Assembly (NCBI GenBank): GCA_017614995.1
Contig: JAGAAX010000036.1
Span: 62,001-126,000 of the forward strand
Length of the DNA stretch: 64,000 bases
Origin: Spirochaetaceae bacterium
GTDB lineage: Bacteria > Spirochaetota > Spirochaetia > Treponematales > Treponemataceae
Reading direction: 5' to 3'
A program made the translations under genes and the position numbers. The notes beneath the pieces were generated by a model, which was given only the letters and a program-made list of their open reading frames with translations, was not told the origin of the DNA and searched no databases. This document shows, piece after piece, positions 7,924 through 16,572 of this stretch (the first letter of the stretch is position 1; each line of letters begins with the position of its first letter).

Positions 7924-9899
7924 AGCAGAGAAACCGGGTCTACATCAACTTCAACATAAACGCCCTGCGGCACTCTGTAAGAGCGCAAAAAAGCATTGCA
8001 GAGCTTTTGCATGGGCGTAAGATATTCACCGCGGAGCAGAACCTGAAACCTGTAGTTTGACGAAATAAGCGAAAGCGCACATTCAGCAGGACCGAGTACC
8101 TCAATGCCGGGTGTATCTGACTGCAAAGACTGCGCCGCAAAAGCCGCCGCATTTTCCGCGTCTTTTTGGTCTTTTGACCTGAACACAAGCCTTATGAGCC
8201 GCGAAAAAGGCGGAAAAAGCGAGAGTCTGCGCGTTTCAAGCTCTTCTTTGTAAAAGCCCTCAAAATCGGAAGTGCAGGCCTTAAAAATTGCGCTTCTTGC
8301 AGGGTTCCATGTCTGTACAATAACTTTGCCGTCAGGGAAATAGCGGCCGGCTCTGCCTGCAACCTGAACAATAAGCGAGAATGTCCTTTCAGCCGCGCGG
8401 AAGTCCGGCATGTGAAGAGCTGTATCGGCGTTAATAATGCCTACAAGCTTTACGCCCGGAAAATTCAAGCCCTTGGCAATCATCTGCGTGCCGAGCAGAA
8501 TGTCGGCTTCGCCTTTTTTGAAAATCTCAAGCTTTTCCTGCAACTCGCCGCGCTGTGTAAGAACATCAGTGTCAACCCTGATTGTCTTTAAATGCGGAAA
8601 CTTTGCCGAGAGTTCTGTCTCTATAAATTCTGTGCCGAAACCCGAATAGCCGACGTCTACAGAACCGCATTCAGGGCAGCTTGCAGGCGGCGCTTCAGTC
8701 CAACCGCAATAGTGGCAGCGCAAGCGTCCTTCTTTTTTGTGATAAGTCATCGGCACAGAGCAGTTTTTGCAGTAAAGCTCGTAGCCGCAAGTCTTGCATC
8801 TAAAAAAGTGGGTAAAGCCGCGCCGGTTCAAGAACAAAATTGTCTGGCGTTTTTCTTTGTACGTTTCGTTTATTTCTTTTTCAAGCTGAGGTGAAATACA
8901 GCCGTTTAAGTTTTCTTTAGACAAATCAATTATAGAAATTTCTGGCATTGCACCGCCTGCAAGCCGTCTTGTCAAAACGTGTCTTGTAATTCTGCCGTCA
9001 TTCATAAGCGCCCATGCTTCGGCAGAAGGTGTTGCGCTGCCCATAACAAGAGGAATTTTGTCAGCAGAACAGCGTTTTATGGCAACCTGTCTTGCGTGGT
9101 AGCGCGGTGTTGTGCCTGACTTATAAGAGCCGTCATGCTCTTCGTCGATTATAATCATGCCCAAATCTGGAACAGGCGCAAAAACGGCACTGCGCGCGCC
9201 TACAACAACACGCGCTTCTTTAGAGATAATTCGCCGCCACTCGCTCAATTTCTGGCTTGGTGTTAAACCTGAATGAAGTACAGCGGCTGTCTTGCCGAAA
9301 CGCCCCGTAACAGCTTCTACAACCTGAGCCGTCAGTGCAATTTCTGGAACAAGATAGATTACGCCCTTGTTTTTAGAAAGCATGAATTCGGCGCACTGCA
9401 AGAAAACTTCTGTTTTGCCCGAACCTGTTGAGCCGTAAAGATAATGCATAAAAGACTTGCCGCTGTCAGAAGTTATTCCGTCTACGGCTTTCTGCTGTTC
9501 TTCAGAAAGTACAAGCTTTTTGTTTTCAATAAAATCATCGATAAAGGCGTCGCCGGAAGCTTTTACCTCGCGTCTGCCTGACGGAAGCATTGCGCTTAAA
9601 GCCTCTCCATGACTGCAAAGGTAAAACTGGCTTACCCAGCGCGCAAGCTCCACAAAAGCAGCGTCAAAAATAGGCTCTTTATCAATTATGCGTCTTACTT
9701 CTTTTATTTTAGAAATATCAAAATCAAAACCGTCCGGCAGGCTGTCCATAACATTGATGACAAAAGCAGTTACTTTCTGCTGCCTTCCAAACGGAACTTC
9801 GACACGCATACCTACAGTGCAAATCTGTTCATCTTTCAGTTTATAGGTAAAAGACTGGTGCAGCGGAATATTGAAAAGAACTTCAATCCATTTTGCCAT
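7920..9899 (-). CDS. priA: Primosomal protein N' (replication restart helicase)
   Basis: PriA recognises stalled forks and reloads the replicative helicase. The 659-aa product carries the N-terminal DNA-binding domain, Walker A GSTGSGKT (156-163), the DEEH Walker B box near residue 253, SF2 helicase motifs including the VAGRAGR motif VI, and the zinc-binding insertion with eight cysteines (CKTC, CKNC, CHYC, CPEC) around residues 385-425. The ATG shares its A with the TGA of the upstream uracil-DNA glycosylase gene, so the pair is translationally coupled. Confidence 0.96.
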   Translation of the reverse strand: MAKWIEVLFNIPLHQSFTYKLKDEQICTVGMRVEVPFGRQQKVTAFVINVMDSLPDGFDFDISKIKEVRRIIDKEPIFDAAFVELARWVSQFYLCSHGEALSAMLPSGRREVKASGDAFIDDFIENKKLVLSEEQQKAVDGITSDSGKSFMHYLYGSTGSGKTEVFLQCAEFMLSKNKGVIYLVPEIALTAQVVEAVTGRFGKTAAVLHSGLTPSQKLSEWRRIISKEARVVVGARSAVFAPVPDLGMIIIDEEHDGSYKSGTTPRYHARQVAIKRCSADKIPLVMGSATPSAEAWALMNDGRITRHVLTRRLAGGAMPEISIIDLSKENLNGCISPQLEKEINETYKEKRQTILFLNRRGFTHFFRCKTCGYELYCKNCSVPMTYHKKEGRLRCHYCGWTEAPPASCPECGSVDVGYSGFGTEFIETELSAKFPHLKTIRVDTDVLTQRGELQEKLEIFKKGEADILLGTQMIAKGLNFPGVKLVGIINADTALHMPDFRAAERTFSLIVQVAGRAGRYFPDGKVIVQTWNPARSAIFKACTSDFEGFYKEELETRRLSLFPPFSRLIRLVFRSKDQKDAENAAAFAAQSLQSDTPGIEVLGPAECALSLISSNYRFQVLLRGEYLTPMQKLCNAFLRSYRVPQGVYVEVDVDPVSLL

Positions 9900-10660
9900 C
9901 AGACAGAACCGCCGTTGAGATAACTTGTCTGATAATCAGGAACAATTTCAAGTAGCTTGCTTCTGAAAATTTTAAGGTCTTCCCATGCAGGGCGCTTCAA
10001 AGATTCATCTCTAAGCAGCGCACTTGGGTGAAACGTAGCAAGCAGCGGAATCCCCTGATAATTGAAAAACTTGCCGTGAAGCTTTTTTATGCCGGTTGTT
10101 GTACCGAGCAGATTGTGCAGGGCAGTGTTGCCTACCGCGAGAATCATCTTTGGCTTTAGAACATCAATCTGAGCCTGAAGAAACTTAGCGCAAGCCTGTG
10201 CTTCTTCCGGCAGAGGTGTTCTGTTTGCAGGCGGTCTGCATTTTACGATATTTGCAATAAAGCAGTTGTCTTCTCTTGAAAGCTGAATAGCGGCAAGCAT
10301 TTTGTCCAATAACTGACCGGCTTTGCCGACAAAAGGTTCGCCGGTTCTATCCTCGTCTGCGCCGGGACCTTCGCCGATTACAAGCACAACAGGCGGAATC
10401 TTGCCGATGCCGGGAACAGTGTTGGTTCTTGCCTTGCAGAGAACGCAGCCGGTACATTGCGCAATATCTAAAGCGATTTTCTTTATTTCGGCGGCGGCAT
10501 CTGGGACTGCTGCATCTTGCACAGCGACAGAAACTGGTGCGGCAATATCCGCATCGTCTTTAAAGTCTGCCGGCGCAAAATCAGAAGAAACCCTGCCTGA
10601 ATAAAGGCAGTCGGCGTTATTTAAGAGGCTGTATAAAAGAGATTTTTCCTGTGCTGTCAA
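9899..10660 (-). CDS. Uracil-DNA glycosylase, family 4 (Fe-S)
   Basis: This enzyme removes uracil from DNA. The 253-aa protein has a variable N-terminus of about 60 residues, then the family 4/5 core: Cys ligands C69, C72, C141 and C157 for a 4Fe-4S cluster, the GEGPGADED motif and the late FHPSALLR motif. It starts at TTG (10660) with an AGGAG Shine-Dalgarno 5 nt upstream; no better start is in frame. Its stop overlaps priA by one base. Together with priA and the upstream glycosyltransferase it forms a minus-strand run, though a hairpin sits after the glycosyltransferase stop. Confidence 0.92.
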   Translation of the reverse strand: MTAQEKSLLYSLLNNADCLYSGRVSSDFAPADFKDDADIAAPVSVAVQDAAVPDAAAEIKKIALDIAQCTGCVLCKARTNTVPGIGKIPPVVLVIGEGPGADEDRTGEPFVGKAGQLLDKMLAAIQLSREDNCFIANIVKCRPPANRTPLPEEAQACAKFLQAQIDVLKPKMILAVGNTALHNLLGTTTGIKKLHGKFFNYQGIPLLATFHPSALLRDESLKRPAWEDLKIFRSKLLEIVPDYQTSYLNGGSV

Positions 10661-10689
10661 TTTTGCTCCTAACTAAGACTGCAAAGATT

Positions 10690-10728
10690 AGACGTGTTCG
10701 GAAACTAACCGAGTTTTCGAACACGTCT
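10690..10728 (-). terminator. Strong hairpin after the glycosyltransferase gene
   Basis: AGACGTGTTCG (10690-10700) pairs perfectly with CGAACACGTCT (10718-10728), and pairing extends inward with one wobble. On the minus strand it follows the glycosyltransferase stop codon, but the downstream sequence has only a weak T-rich stretch. It may attenuate transcription into the glycosylase and priA or protect the upstream mRNA. Confidence 0.55.
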
Positions 10729-11950
10729 ATTCATTCTCATGCTTTTTTATTTCAACAGCCTTTTCATAATATTTTACCAGCGTTGGTGTCAGCGCCTCAA
10801 TAGACCATTGCTTTGACCATGCCTTTGCTTCTTCAACTTTGGCTTCGTAAAGCTTTTTGTCATTCAACAGAAGCTGAACCTTTGAAGTGAACTCGTCAAC
10901 ATCGTTTTTGACCATAAAGCCGCCGTTGTCACCGCGCATAACATCAACAGTGCCCATTTCGCCGATAGCAACAACCGGAATGCCGACAGTCATAGCTTCA
11001 ATTGTTACAAGCCCCTGCGTTTCTGTAAGGCTTGGGAAAACAAAAAGAGACGACATCTTATAAAAATAGATTAAATCCTCGCGCGCGGCATAGCCAGTAA
11101 AAGCAACAGAGTCTTTTAAGCCGCGTTTTTCGGCAAGTTCTTTTAGTTCATCAAGATAAGGACCGCCGCCAACAAAAAGCAGGGCTGTGTGAGGATTAGT
11201 CTGCTTTACTTTTTCAAGCACATCGTACAAGAAGCTTAAGTTTTTCTCTTTGACAACGCGGCCGACATAAAGCAGAATCTTTTTGCCGGAAATTGACGGA
11301 TATTTTTTGTGCAGCGCGTTCTTGATGCGTTTGTTTTGCGCTTTATCAAAATCAAGCAGGTTAGACGGAATGCCTGTCGGCAGAAGCTCTGAATCGCGGT
11401 CAATTCCGTATTCATGCACAACTTTTGCAATGCGTTTCGTCGGTGCAATAATCAGAGACGCTCTCTTGAGATAAAACTTAACAATGTCCCGTCCAATTTT
11501 TTTTGTGGAAGACTGCGGCAAAAAATTTATGTAGTTTGCAAGGTAGTCTTCCCATAAAGTATGAAAAGTAAAAACTATAGGCAGCTTTGCTTTTTTTGAA
11601 TAAAGCGCGCCCAAATAGCCGATTGTCCATTCAGAATTAATATGAATAACGTCTGGTTTAAAAGCCTTCATTGCGTCTTTTAAGTAATGCCACTTGTCAA
11701 TGCGGACCATGCGGTCTTCTTTTGACCAAATTATTCCAGTAGAAGGAATTCTGACAATTAAAAACGGACTTTTGCTGTCTTCGTTTTCTTCGTCAAAAAG
11801 AGCACTTTTCTGCTGTTCTGCCGAATATTCAAGACAGACAATGCAGACTTTATGACCAAGTTTTGTGAGTTCAGAAGCAAAAGATTTAACAGAGATTGCA
11901 ACGCCATTGATTCTAGGAAAATAGGCGTCAGTAAACATGGCGATATTCAT
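10727..11950 (-). CDS. Glycosyltransferase family 4 (diacylglycerol glucosyltransferase-like)
   Basis: A 407-aa GT-B fold glycosyltransferase. The N-terminal domain begins NIAMFTDAYFPRINGVA, typical of bacterial 1,2-diacylglycerol 3-glucosyltransferases and mannosyltransferases that act at the inner membrane. The C-terminal domain has VGRVVKEKNL and the EX7E nucleotide-sugar motif in ETQGLVTIEAM. It probably makes a glycolipid; the exact sugar and acceptor cannot be told from sequence. A longer frame exists, but the ATG at 11950 fits homologues and lies 6 nt after a good -10 box, with no Shine-Dalgarno, so the mRNA is probably leaderless. Confidence 0.85.
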   Translation of the reverse strand: MNIAMFTDAYFPRINGVAISVKSFASELTKLGHKVCIVCLEYSAEQQKSALFDEENEDSKSPFLIVRIPSTGIIWSKEDRMVRIDKWHYLKDAMKAFKPDVIHINSEWTIGYLGALYSKKAKLPIVFTFHTLWEDYLANYINFLPQSSTKKIGRDIVKFYLKRASLIIAPTKRIAKVVHEYGIDRDSELLPTGIPSNLLDFDKAQNKRIKNALHKKYPSISGKKILLYVGRVVKEKNLSFLYDVLEKVKQTNPHTALLFVGGGPYLDELKELAEKRGLKDSVAFTGYAAREDLIYFYKMSSLFVFPSLTETQGLVTIEAMTVGIPVVAIGEMGTVDVMRGDNGGFMVKNDVDEFTSKVQLLLNDKKLYEAKVEEAKAWSKQWSIEALTPTLVKYYEKAVEIKKHENE

Positions 11951-11956
11951 GCTTAG

Positions 11957-11985
11957 ACTATAGCGCATAGCAGAAAGATTGTCGA
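11957..11985 (-). promoter_or_regulatory. Promoter of the glycosyltransferase gene, leaderless geometry
   Basis: Read on the minus strand: TCGACA (11985-11980), 17-nt spacer, TATAGT (11962-11957), then 6 nt to the ATG at 11950. Both boxes match sigma-70 consensus at five of six positions. Transcription would start at or next to the start codon. Confidence 0.65.
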
Positions 11986-12030
11986 GTAACACATAAAACA
12001 GTAAATTTTGCGCTTCTTATACAGAAAAAC

Positions 12031-12059
12031 TTCATTTTTTGAGAATCCTGTGTTATGAT
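12031..12059 (+). promoter_or_regulatory. Promoter of the GGDEF gene, leaderless geometry
   Basis: TTCATT (12031-12036), 17-nt spacer, TATGAT (12054-12059), then 8 nt to the ATG at 12068. No Shine-Dalgarno is present. It diverges from the glycosyltransferase promoter. Confidence 0.5.
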
Positions 12060-12067
12060 ATGACAGT

Positions 12068-13969
12068 ATGAAAAAGAAAATCGGTGTTTTTGCTAACGGC
12101 TGGAATAATCTTTCGATTGTACAGGCTTTAAAAGGCATCCGTTCTGTTACAGACGAACTGAATATTGATATTTTTCTCTTTCTTAGTTTTGCCGTTTACG
12201 GGCGTTCAAAGATGCGCAATCAGGGCGATGATTCAATTTTTGACCTGCCTGACTATTCCGATTTAGACGGAGCAATTGTGTTTTCAAATATGCTCAATTC
12301 TGAACACGCTCCAATTCATATAGCACAAAAAATCGTTGAAAACAATATTCCCGGCGTAAGCGTCGGTATTCCGTTAGAAGGTCTTTCTGTTGTAGGTATA
12401 GACAATTTTAAGGGAATGTACGAGATGGTTGACCATCTTGTAAAAGAGCATCATATAAAAAATCCGGCTTTTTTTGCCGGCGCAAAAACACACCCCGATT
12501 CAAACGAAAGGCTTGACGCAACAAGGCAGGCTCTTGAATCAAACGGCATAGAGCTTAAGCCGGAGAACATCTGCTATACAAACTGGGAATATCTTACAAG
12601 CATGGAATATGCCATGGAATTCTGCAAGCGCCCGAATCCGCCGGATTCGTTTATCTGTGCCAACGACTATAATGCAATTGCGGCTTGCATCGGCCTTTCA
12701 AAGATGGGCTATTCAGTGCCCAAAGACTTTATTGTTACAGGCTTTGATAAAATTCCGTTTGCAGAAACTTTCTATCCTTCTATAACAACAGTTTATCAGG
12801 ATTACGAGAAAATAGGTTATATTGCTGCATGGCAGCTTATGGAAAAAATCAATGAAAGTTCAAGTTCTGATAAAGTTATTGTCTCTTCAAAATTTGTAAG
12901 AAACGAAAGCTGCGGCTGCAAAAAAGAGGAAGATGCCGAATTTATAAGACATGATTTCTGTATTTCAGCATATAAAAGAGAAATGGAAAGCCTGATTTCT
13001 CAGGGTAATGACACAAAAATGACGACAGCTATTTTCAGCAACTCGTCTTATGACAAATTGGAAGAGAATTTTTTGACATTTTATAAAGAAAATAAAACTT
13101 TTCCGGGCAACGAATTTTATATCTGTCTTGACTCAACGGCAAAAAAATCGCTCATATCGTCATCTTCGCCTATGCAGAGTTTTTACTCTGACGACATGTA
13201 CTGCCTTGTAGCAAAAAAGGACACAAAAACATGGTGTCCCGGCAAGTTTAACCGCAAAGATTTAATTCCCGGCTATAAAAAGAGCGATAAACCTGTAGTA
13301 TATACACTTTGTTCAATTCATTATGATGATTCGCTTTTCGGCTATTTTGTTATAAGCGATGCAATTGAGCAGATAAAAGACACAACACTTAATCATTATT
13401 CAGGAATGATGAACTATAACTTTGAGCAGTACAGAAAGAACTGTAAGCTTGAAGAAATGAACCGTACGCTGCTTAACATTTCAAATACAGACCAGCTTAC
13501 CGGATTGAACAACCGCTTCGGCATGGAACAGAACGGCGTAACACTTTTGACGGATGCCCACAAACAGAACAAGCCATGTGCCGTTGTGTTCATCGATATA
13601 AACCGTATGAAGCACATAAACGACAACTTCGGGCATCTTCAGGGAGACCTTGCAATCAGAACAGTTTCTTCTGCAATGTTGAGCACAATGCCTGAAAATT
13701 GGCTCGGCATCCGTTACGGCGGCGACGAATTTATTGCGCTTGGAATTTGCGATGATTCAAAATTTGTAGAAGAATATATCGCCAAAATAAAAGACAATCT
13801 TGAAAAGCAGGTTTCCTCAATGCATCTTGCATATCCGCTTACGGCAAGCTGCGGCTATATTATGACTGATCCTGCATCATCTGCAACTTTGGAAGATTAT
13901 ATCAGCAAGGCGGACAGCATAATGTATGAGATTAAGCAGGAAATGCACCGTCAGGAAGCTGCCCGATAA
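12068..13969 (+). CDS. Diguanylate cyclase with LacI/periplasmic-binding-protein-like sensor domain
   Basis: A 633-aa protein. Residues 1 to about 280 resemble the type 1 sugar-binding domain of LacI regulators (opening KKKIGVFANGWNN, later PDSFICANDYNAIA and VTGFDKIPFAETFYPSITTV), but there is no DNA-binding helix-turn-helix and no signal peptide or membrane segment. A middle region of about 190 residues has no recognised motif. The C-terminal GGDEF domain starts near TDQLTGLNNR and has an intact GGDEF at 551-555 for synthesis of cyclic di-GMP; no RxxD inhibitory site is seen before it. It is probably a cytoplasmic cyclase that senses a small molecule, perhaps a sugar. That role is inferred. 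Confidence 0.85.
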   Translation: MKKKIGVFANGWNNLSIVQALKGIRSVTDELNIDIFLFLSFAVYGRSKMRNQGDDSIFDLPDYSDLDGAIVFSNMLNSEHAPIHIAQKIVENNIPGVSVGIPLEGLSVVGIDNFKGMYEMVDHLVKEHHIKNPAFFAGAKTHPDSNERLDATRQALESNGIELKPENICYTNWEYLTSMEYAMEFCKRPNPPDSFICANDYNAIAACIGLSKMGYSVPKDFIVTGFDKIPFAETFYPSITTVYQDYEKIGYIAAWQLMEKINESSSSDKVIVSSKFVRNESCGCKKEEDAEFIRHDFCISAYKREMESLISQGNDTKMTTAIFSNSSYDKLEENFLTFYKENKTFPGNEFYICLDSTAKKSLISSSSPMQSFYSDDMYCLVAKKDTKTWCPGKFNRKDLIPGYKKSDKPVVYTLCSIHYDDSLFGYFVISDAIEQIKDTTLNHYSGMMNYNFEQYRKNCKLEEMNRTLLNISNTDQLTGLNNRFGMEQNGVTLLTDAHKQNKPCAVVFIDINRMKHINDNFGHLQGDLAIRTVSSAMLSTMPENWLGIRYGGDEFIALGICDDSKFVEEYIAKIKDNLEKQVSSMHLAYPLTASCGYIMTDPASSATLEDYISKADSIMYEIKQEMHRQEAAR

Positions 13970-14016
13970 TCAGCTTGTATTTCGCTTATTCTATGTACTT
14001 TTATATTACTTCATGC

Positions 14017-14022
14017 TATAAT
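14017..14022 (+). promoter_or_regulatory. Consensus -10 box upstream of the outer-membrane-like gene
   Basis: TATAAT at 14017-14022 is a perfect -10. A -35-like TGTACT lies 17 nt upstream (13994-13999) but matches only three positions. A GGAG Shine-Dalgarno (14031-14034) and ATG (14041) follow closely. Confidence 0.4.
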
Positions 14023-14040
14023 CTTTGAGCGGAGTATTTG

Positions 14041-15801
14041 ATGAAATTAAAAAAACTGGTTTTCCTTATTCTATTTGCATGTATCCCTGTTCTGGTTTTT
14101 TCTCAAGTCAGTGTTGATCCTTCAGACCCGATATATACAGATATATCTAACTGGGAAAATCTTGGCATCATTCACAATGTTCCGCCATTACGTCCTTATC
14201 CTCTGACTTTAATTACTTCATTTTTAAATACTGTTATGCAAAGTGAATATGAAGACCAGGCTGCAAAAGCGCGTCTTCATTATGAGCGCATTTACGGAAA
14301 ATCTGCTGATGTAGGTTTTGAAGTTTCTGATTATTACAAGCGCGGCAATAATAAAGTTGATAAAAGCGGCAAAAACGGCACTAAAGAAAAAGAAAACGAA
14401 CTTGATGTTTATCTTCAGGCTGCCGGAGATGTACAGGCTACAGATTTTATGTCTGTAGGCGGCAAGATGAATATTCTTGTTACTACCGGTCTTGATAAGA
14501 ATCCGCTTCCAACCTTTGAAAACAAGAAATATGACTCTGTAAACGACCCGACTAACTTGAAATTTGCAAAAGCCTTTCTTGATATGAACGTAACAGCCGG
14601 TATCGGTAATGAGAATCTTTATTTTCAGGGCGGAATAAGCCGCAATTCATTCGGCCCGTTTTATGAGGACAGTGTTTCTTTGAATCCGCAGGGCTTTCAT
14701 ACAGGAAATGCCTCGTTTGTAATACGCCACAATAAATGGAATTATACTCAGGCAATGTTCATTTTGGGCGCAACAGATGATGTCGGCGGACACCTTTCGC
14801 CGAACAAATTCATGATGATGCACTCTTTTGATTATTCGCCGTTCAAATGGCTCACTGTTTCATATTATGAGAACGTTGTTTACGGTAAGAGATTTGACCC
14901 GATTTATCTGCTTCCGTTTGTTCCTTACATGGTCGCTCAGGGTATCGGTTCATTTAATGACAACGTACAGATGGGTATTGCGTTTAAAGTTAAGCCGCGC
15001 CCTGGTTTTGCATGGCTGACAGACGTATTTGTTGATGACCTTGCTATGAGCGACCTTGTAAAGCTTAAATGGAACACAAAATTCCGTTTTGGTGCTATGA
15101 CAGGCTTTGTATACAGCCCGCTCAATTCTCCGTTTACAGAAATTTCATTGAACTACACAATGATTACGCCTTATATGTATACGCATGAACAGTTTGCTGA
15201 TAACGGTAATTCTGTAGGTTCTACAGATGCAAACTATCAGAACTATACAAACAACGGCAAGTCTATGGGCTCAAATCTTCCGCCTAATTCAGACAGAATT
15301 TCATTCAAAATTAAGGCTAATCCGGCAGAGAATCTTTCGCTCACATTCGGTGCAAACATGATCCGCCATTCAAATATAAACGAGCTTATTATTGATAAGT
15401 CTCCGGAAGAAGCAATTAAGTACCTTGCTTTGCCGTCTCCACCTGGTGAGCTTAAAACAGACGGCAGTGTATTGAATCATCCTTACAGTATTGGCGCATA
15501 TCAATATGCCTGGAACCATTTCATGTTTTTGCAGTCTGCAACAAACATGTACACATGGCAGGCTTCTTTAGACGCTTCATATTCTCTGCCAATGCAGCGC
15601 TTCGGCAAGATGACATTCAACGTTGGTTATACATTTGAATATATCAGAAACAACGGCGTTCAGAATGATATTCTGCCTTCAGGTGTATATAGCGCAGATC
15701 AGGCTGGTCTAAATTTAGCTTACAACAATTGGAAAGCCGCCCTGCATGATGATATAAACCATTATTTCAGAATTTCATTCAAGTATCTGTATGGTCTCTG
15801 A
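14041..15801 (+). CDS. Putative outer-membrane beta-barrel protein
   Basis: The 586-aa product starts with a classical signal peptide (KLKK, hydrophobic core, cleavage likely after VFS at about residue 21). The mature part has many alternating aromatic/polar strands and ends in an aromatic-containing YFRISFKYLYGL strand, as outer-membrane barrels often do. No named family is recognised with certainty; it could be a porin or a polysaccharide-assembly type barrel. The TTG just before ATG 14041 is ignored because GGAG is well spaced for the ATG. The following DTW gene starts 3 nt after the stop. Confidence 0.65.
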   Translation: MKLKKLVFLILFACIPVLVFSQVSVDPSDPIYTDISNWENLGIIHNVPPLRPYPLTLITSFLNTVMQSEYEDQAAKARLHYERIYGKSADVGFEVSDYYKRGNNKVDKSGKNGTKEKENELDVYLQAAGDVQATDFMSVGGKMNILVTTGLDKNPLPTFENKKYDSVNDPTNLKFAKAFLDMNVTAGIGNENLYFQGGISRNSFGPFYEDSVSLNPQGFHTGNASFVIRHNKWNYTQAMFILGATDDVGGHLSPNKFMMMHSFDYSPFKWLTVSYYENVVYGKRFDPIYLLPFVPYMVAQGIGSFNDNVQMGIAFKVKPRPGFAWLTDVFVDDLAMSDLVKLKWNTKFRFGAMTGFVYSPLNSPFTEISLNYTMITPYMYTHEQFADNGNSVGSTDANYQNYTNNGKSMGSNLPPNSDRISFKIKANPAENLSLTFGANMIRHSNINELIIDKSPEEAIKYLALPSPPGELKTDGSVLNHPYSIGAYQYAWNHFMFLQSATNMYTWQASLDASYSLPMQRFGKMTFNVGYTFEYIRNNGVQNDILPSGVYSADQAGLNLAYNNWKAALHDDINHYFRISFKYLYGL

Positions 15802-15804
15802 TAA

Positions 15805-16572
15805 ATGTCTGAAAGTGCAATTACTTATGAATTCAGCCGCTGCATGAAATGCTTTAGGTCGGCTAAAACATGCTACTGCAAATATATAGAACCGTTTGAT
15901 TCCGGCGTAAAGTTTGTCTTTCTCATGCACCCAAAAGAAGCTTTTAAACAGCGTACAGGAACAGGGCGGCTTGCACACCTCACTCTTGAAAATTCAGAAA
16001 TTCTCATTGGTGTTGATTTTACTGAAAACAAAAGACTGAACGCTCTTTTAAACGACAAAAGCTATGTGCCGCTGCTTTTGTATCCTGGTGAAGACGCCTG
16101 GTCAGCACAGACAGAAAGTGAAGGGCAGGCTTTAAAAGAAATGCTTGGCGACAAGACTTTGCTTGTAATCGTTGTTGACGCAACATGGTTTTTTGCGAAA
16201 AAAATATTAAGATTAAGCAAAAATATTCAGCATTTGCAGAAAATTTCGTTTAGAGCTGGCTATAAGTCTCAGTTTCAGTTCAAGACTCAGCCTGAAGAGG
16301 AGTGTCTTTCAACAATAGAATCGTGCTATTATCTTATAAACGAACTGAAAGGGGCTGGCATCTGCAAAGACGTTTCGGCAGAGCCGCTTATGAACATCTT
16401 TAAGAGAATGGTGGCTTTTCAGCTTGAAAGCCAGAAAGAGCGCGAACGTTCCGGCGAGCCTGACAGATACAAGCTTGCAGGCAGCATGAGAGCGGGAAGG
16501 GCTGCCGCCCGAAAAGCAAAGGCTGAAGCCGAAGCTGCGGCAAAAGCAGCAGAAATTGAACAAAAAATATAG
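15805..16572 (+). CDS. DTW-domain tRNA-uridine aminocarboxypropyltransferase
   Basis: Members of this family (TapT/TrcA in E. coli) transfer the aminocarboxypropyl group of S-adenosylmethionine to uridine in tRNA, giving acp3U. Seen are an N-terminal cysteine knuckle (CMKC then CYC), the LMHPKE and TGTGRLAHL motifs of the SPOUT-like core and the signature DATW at 125-128. The C-terminal 40 residues are Ala/Lys/Glu-rich and probably form an extended helix. It directly follows the outer-membrane-like gene and ends head-on against thiI with no spacer. Which tRNA position it modifies cannot be told. Confidence 0.88.
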   Translation: MSESAITYEFSRCMKCFRSAKTCYCKYIEPFDSGVKFVFLMHPKEAFKQRTGTGRLAHLTLENSEILIGVDFTENKRLNALLNDKSYVPLLLYPGEDAWSAQTESEGQALKEMLGDKTLLVIVVDATWFFAKKILRLSKNIQHLQKISFRAGYKSQFQFKTQPEEECLSTIESCYYLINELKGAGICKDVSAEPLMNIFKRMVAFQLESQKERERSGEPDRYKLAGSMRAGRAAARKAKAEAEAAAKAAEIEQKI

